Shown here in pieces: positions 61,197-64,000 of a stretch of DNA of 64,000 nt. Made by a program: the position numbers and the translations under genes. Each line of letters begins with the position of its first letter. Position 1 is the stretch's first letter. The DNA is from Pseudomonadota bacterium (GTDB taxonomy: Bacteria > Desulfobacterota > Desulfobulbia > Desulfobulbales > Desulfocapsaceae), in NCBI GenBank assembly GCA_018817385.1, contig JAHIUA010000005.1, positions 1-64,000 of the forward strand, in the 5' to 3' direction. Below the pieces are notes generated by a model, which saw only the letters and a program-made list of their open reading frames with translations, was not told where the DNA came from and did not search any database.

Positions 61197-62006
61197 TTAC
61201 AGATAAGGGATCCAAATGCGAAGGATGCGCTGCAGTTGCTCTTTGTCTATGAGCTCTTGGAGAAAAAGATTGGCTTGGGTCTGGAGTTCACTGTCTTCCT
61301 TACGGATTCCCCAGGCCAGGTATTCTTCTGTGGACAAGGTAAGAATAGGTGTCAATTTTTTATTTTTGTTGATCGCCGCATAGTGGCAGATCATCGGCGC
61401 ATCGTAGAAAAAGGCGTCGATTTTTTTATTGATGAGCGCCGTTACCGCATCGGCTGGCTGAGTAAAGGATTGTATCTTGGTTCCGTTGATGGCTTGGCTG
61501 ATAAAAAGGGCGCCGGTGCTCCCTTTTACTGTCCCAATGATGTGATTGGAGTTCGTCAGACTGTAAATACCATTGGAAAAGAGGGCCTTGTCTCGAAGGC
61601 GTACCAACATGATCTGGCCGGAGCGGAGATAAGGCGTGGTAAAGGCGATACGAGATTTGCGATCAGTGGTGATAGTCAACCCCGACATAATGATATCGAT
61701 TTCATTGTGTTCCAGGGCTGATATTTGATTTTCCACCTTGGTCTCTATAAATTTGACCTTTTTGTTGATAAATTTTCCAAGTCTACGCCCGAAATCTGCT
61801 TCCAGGCCGATTGTTTTCCCATTTTTTTTATAAATAAGGGGAGGTGAATCGGTGGAGACCCCTATGCGCAGCAGGGAAGGGTCGGCGGCGATTTTTACGA
61901 TGCGGGAATGATCTTCGGGCGTGGTGGTACAGGCGGAGAGCAAAAAGAGGAGAGATACCGTTACCAGGAGAAGACAAGGACGAAGAAGTGGACTCATTTT
62001 GGGCAT
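61197..62006 (-). CDS. Solute-binding lipoprotein, family 3 (amino-acid type)
   Basis: Periplasmic binding protein of 269 residues anchored by a lipobox (LFLLSAC). The SBP_bac_3 domain shows LRIGVSTDSPPLIYKKNGKT, IGLEADFGRRLGKF, ISALEHNEIDIIMSGLTITT, TPYLRSGQIMLVR and a C-terminal ELQTQANLFLQELIDKEQLQ. Typical ligands are polar amino acids. No permease or ATPase gene is nearby, so it may serve a distant ABC system or a signalling role. 12 nt after the hydrolase gene. Confidence 0.9.
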   Translation of the reverse strand: MPKMSPLLRPCLLLVTVSLLFLLSACTTTPEDHSRIVKIAADPSLLRIGVSTDSPPLIYKKNGKTIGLEADFGRRLGKFINKKVKFIETKVENQISALEHNEIDIIMSGLTITTDRKSRIAFTTPYLRSGQIMLVRLRDKALFSNGIYSLTNSNHIIGTVKGSTGALFISQAINGTKIQSFTQPADAVTALINKKIDAFFYDAPMICHYAAINKNKKLTPILTLSTEEYLAWGIRKEDSELQTQANLFLQELIDKEQLQRILRIWIPYL

Positions 62007-62018
62007 GGTTTGTTATTA

Positions 62019-62846
62019 TTAACTCTCTTTTGATGTCTTACGACGTCTTCTCCAATTGGTGGCACCGGTTATTTTGTCAATGAACTGTTTGATGGTCTGG
62101 AAATAGAGGGTGCCGCCGGTTGCAATCATGGTATTGTGGTTTGCTCCTGGGATGACCACAAATTCTTTTGATTTTGCTCCGCTGTGAGACTGTAGCTTTT
62201 CCGCATCGGCTGCAGGGATGAGTTCATCTCGTCCTCCATGGAGGATAAAGGTGGCCTTGGTTATCGATTCGATCTTTTTTAGATTGTTGAACCCGTCCTC
62301 CTCGGAAAGACCTGTTTTATCGATGTCTATACCAAGAATCCGGGCCAAGGGCAGGGTCTCGGCAATAGCGCTTTCAAGGATCATTCCCTTGATTGCATTA
62401 TCATGCCGGGTTGCAAGATCTATGGCAGGGACCGATCCCAGAGAACGACCCATAAGAAAGAGAGATCCTGTGTGATTGTGAGCGTTGAGCCATTTTAGGG
62501 TTTCCTGGAACAGGATCTCGGCATCAGCGACCATGGAACTGATTGTGGGGCTGCCGTTACTCCAGCCATAGCCGCGATAATCGGTGACGAGGAGGTTCAT
62601 TCCTGCCTTGGTGTAGTGTGGACCGATCTCATCGTAGTCAGCTGCAATCTCGCCATTGCCATGAAAGAAAAGGATGTTGGGAGCTGCTGGTTCACTGATA
62701 TAAAATCTGCAGCCGATGCTGATCCCAGGTTCCGTTTCAATTTTTATATCTGTGGCGCCGATGGGAAGAGGCGTGTGGCCGCAGACGCGGGGGTGAAAGA
62801 TGGAGGAGAGAATGGAAGGGTGGTCGAGTTTGGAATATTTCTGCAT
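62019..62846 (-). CDS. Alpha/beta-hydrolase
   Basis: Serine hydrolase of 275 residues, BEM46/ABHD13-like. An oxyanion segment LFFHGNGEIAADYDEIG, nucleophile elbow LMGRSLGSVPAIDLA (GxSxG), acid in LHGGRDELIPAADAEK and His in IPGANHNTMIATGG are all visible. LLVTDYRGYGWSNGSP is typical of this branch. No signal peptide. Substrate unknown; esterase or thioesterase activity is likely. First gene of the minus-strand run to comEB. Confidence 0.9.
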   Translation of the reverse strand: MQKYSKLDHPSILSSIFHPRVCGHTPLPIGATDIKIETEPGISIGCRFYISEPAAPNILFFHGNGEIAADYDEIGPHYTKAGMNLLVTDYRGYGWSNGSPTISSMVADAEILFQETLKWLNAHNHTGSLFLMGRSLGSVPAIDLATRHDNAIKGMILESAIAETLPLARILGIDIDKTGLSEEDGFNNLKKIESITKATFILHGGRDELIPAADAEKLQSHSGAKSKEFVVIPGANHNTMIATGGTLYFQTIKQFIDKITGATNWRRRRKTSKES

Positions 62847-62961
62847 GAAAAAGATCTCCGATGGGAAGATGGTAAAAAATTTATCAGCACCCCAAGGGGC
62901 TGTGAGCAGTTATTGAAGAGGGGTGTTTTTTATGTATACTGCTGAATAGTTACAAAAAAAG

Positions 62962-63270
62962 TTGCTTCTGGAGGTGTTTGATGTATTCTTTGAATGCTTG
63001 CCCTTTTTTGGAGCCGGCACTGAATTGCTGTTCGACTATACGGAATTTCATCCAAAAAATCCAGCAAGTATTCGGCAGCACTTCTCCTTGATACGTTTTG
63101 GTGAGTAAAGTGGAAACGCTTTCAGGTTATTTTCTTGAAGAAGGGGGCTTCTCTTTCTCACCCCTGTTACAGGATTTGCAGGTCCTGCTGAACACTTCTG
63201 TTTTGAGATTCTGGCAAACTTTATGCCAGAGTCAGAAAAAGTACAACATCGAGTCCGGAGGTATCTATGA
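62962..63270 (+). pseudogene. Decayed 3' remnant of an LCM-type SAM-dependent methyltransferase
   Basis: Three stretches together read like the C-terminal third of a leucine-carboxyl-methyltransferase-type (TIGR00027-like) enzyme. Frame 1 (to TAA at 63106-63108) has LPFFGAGTELLFDYTEF and FSLIRFGE. Frame 2 (from ~63107) has VETLSGYFLEEGGFSF. Frame 1 again, from ~63180, has EILANFMPESEKVQHRV and ends with TGA overlapping the next ATG (ATGA). The N-terminal two-thirds are missing. Two frameshifts are needed, so this is a pseudogene or error-containing sequence. Confidence 0.4.
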
Positions 63271-64000
63271 CAACGTTCACTCTCCATCCCATGGTAATGG
63301 GCAGTAAGGTATTTGACAAAGGGATGATGACCTATCAGCATGACTATGGCAAGCCGTATACCATTCCCATCTACTGCTGGTATGTTGAGGGTGGAGACAA
63401 GAAGATACTGATTGATACCGGGGAAATGCATCCTATACAATCAGAGGACCGGGAACGGGCCATTGGTGCCAAGATAGTGACCTTTGAGGAAGGATTAGGC
63501 AGATGGGGGCTCAAACCCGAGGATATCGATATTGTGATTCATACCCATCTCCATAATGATCACTGTGAAAACGATTATAAGTGCACCAATGCCGTTTTTT
63601 ATATCCATGAAAAAGAGTTGGAGCATATCCGTAATCCCCATCCTCTGGACTTCCGTTATCTGGAAGATTTTATCTATGAGATCAGCGAAAATAATCAAAT
63701 TCGGACGTTGAACGGTGATACCGAGATTGTCCCCGGCATCCGGGTACTTCATACCCCAGCCCATACGGCTGGAGGTCTTTCCGTTGTGGTGGAGACCCGT
63801 AAGGGCAAGGCCATAGTGACTGGTTTCTGCTGTCTGCTGGAAAATTTTTATCCCCCCAAGCAGATCACGGCCATGGAGATGGAGGTCATTCCCCCGGGAA
63901 CGCATGTCAACGTCAATGAGGCCTATGACATCATGCTGCGCATCAAGGAGGAAGCTGATATCCTCCTCCCCCTGCACGAACCAAAGTTTGCGGTCATGCC
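63267..64000 (+). CDS. Metallo-beta-lactamase-fold hydrolase, partial (cut by window end)
   Basis: At least 244 residues, no stop before the window end. The MBL zinc motif is HTHLHNDHCEND (~93-104), followed by a His in HTPAHTAGGLSV (~157-168). YCWYVEGGDKKILIDTGEM at ~37-55 is the usual strand pair. The layout resembles N-acyl-homoserine-lactonase-like or related quorum-quenching-type MBL proteins, but activity cannot be assigned. CCGGAGG precedes the ATG at 63267, which overlaps the stop of the decayed methyltransferase remnant (ATGA). Confidence 0.88.
   Translation, partial: MTTFTLHPMVMGSKVFDKGMMTYQHDYGKPYTIPIYCWYVEGGDKKILIDTGEMHPIQSEDRERAIGAKIVTFEEGLGRWGLKPEDIDIVIHTHLHNDHCENDYKCTNAVFYIHEKELEHIRNPHPLDFRYLEDFIYEISENNQIRTLNGDTEIVPGIRVLHTPAHTAGGLSVVVETRKGKAIVTGFCCLLENFYPPKQITAMEMEVIPPGTHVNVNEAYDIMLRIKEEADILLPLHEPKFAVM

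Overview
The window looks like chromosome from a Gram-negative sulfate-reducing or sulfur-disproportionating bacterium of the Desulfobulbales (Desulfobacterota, Desulfotalea/Desulfocapsa-like). This is inferred from gene content: a PxxKW cysteine-rich protein, a CarE-like EtfA with an N-terminal ferredoxin, the rpmF-plsX-fabH / fabG-acpP-fabF / rpiB-glyA-nrdR-ribD order, many hybrid sensors, a TonB receptor-YfiR-kinase trio and a complete Mla lipid-transport operon. Base composition is moderate and fairly even. I found no rRNA, tRNA, CRISPR array, prophage or intact insertion sequence.

Layout. 0-8.3 kb (mostly minus strand): a REC-adenylate cyclase, a tripartite RND efflux system (outer-membrane factor, AcrB-like pump, lipoprotein adaptor), a strong terminator and a SYLF-domain exported protein. 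8.4-13 kb: YkgJ-like cysteine protein, DUF401 transporter, a structured leader in front of a universal stress protein, and two response regulators. 13-25.5 kb: U32 RNA-hydroxylation-type protein, small c-type cytochrome, DNPH1-like hydrolase, the minus-strand TonB receptor-YfiR-hybrid kinase set, a YqaA-like membrane protein and RNase D. 25.8-32.1 kb: yejBE permeases running into an Mla operon (a STAS gene broken by a frameshift, mlaE, mlaF, mlaD, mlaA, mlaC, cNMP-binding protein). 32.3-43.8 kb: rpmF-plsX-fabH, then acyl-CoA dehydrogenase-etfB-etfA, then fabG-acpP-fabF, rpiB, glyA, nrdR, ribD. 43.9-52.2 kb: ParB-like protein, IHF/HU, PilC, PxxKW protein, ugd-yggS-tatD and adenine deaminase. 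52.5-59.6 kb: roadblock protein, MglA-type GTPase, a 975-residue acidic repeat protein, a MITE-like element and two unassigned proteins. 59.6-64 kb: thiL, dCMP deaminase, an amino-acid-type binding lipoprotein, a hydrolase, a decayed methyltransferase remnant, and a metallo-beta-lactamase-fold protein cut by the window end.

The most promising unusual systems are: (1) an acyl-CoA dehydrogenase with a CarDE-like, possibly bifurcating electron-transfer flavoprotein, embedded in and overlapping a fatty-acid biosynthesis operon that shows no enoyl-ACP reductase in the window. These may together supply the enoyl-reduction step. (2) A roadblock/MglA-type GTPase locus followed, 3 nt after the GTPase, by a large acidic protein with three diverged copies of a helical domain and four near-identical 33-residue repeats. 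(3) Non-coding and decayed elements: a three-hairpin leader before the Usp gene, a 160-bp MITE-like element flanked by CTAG, a STAS (MlaB) gene interrupted at a T6 tract, and a truncated, frameshifted methyltransferase remnant.
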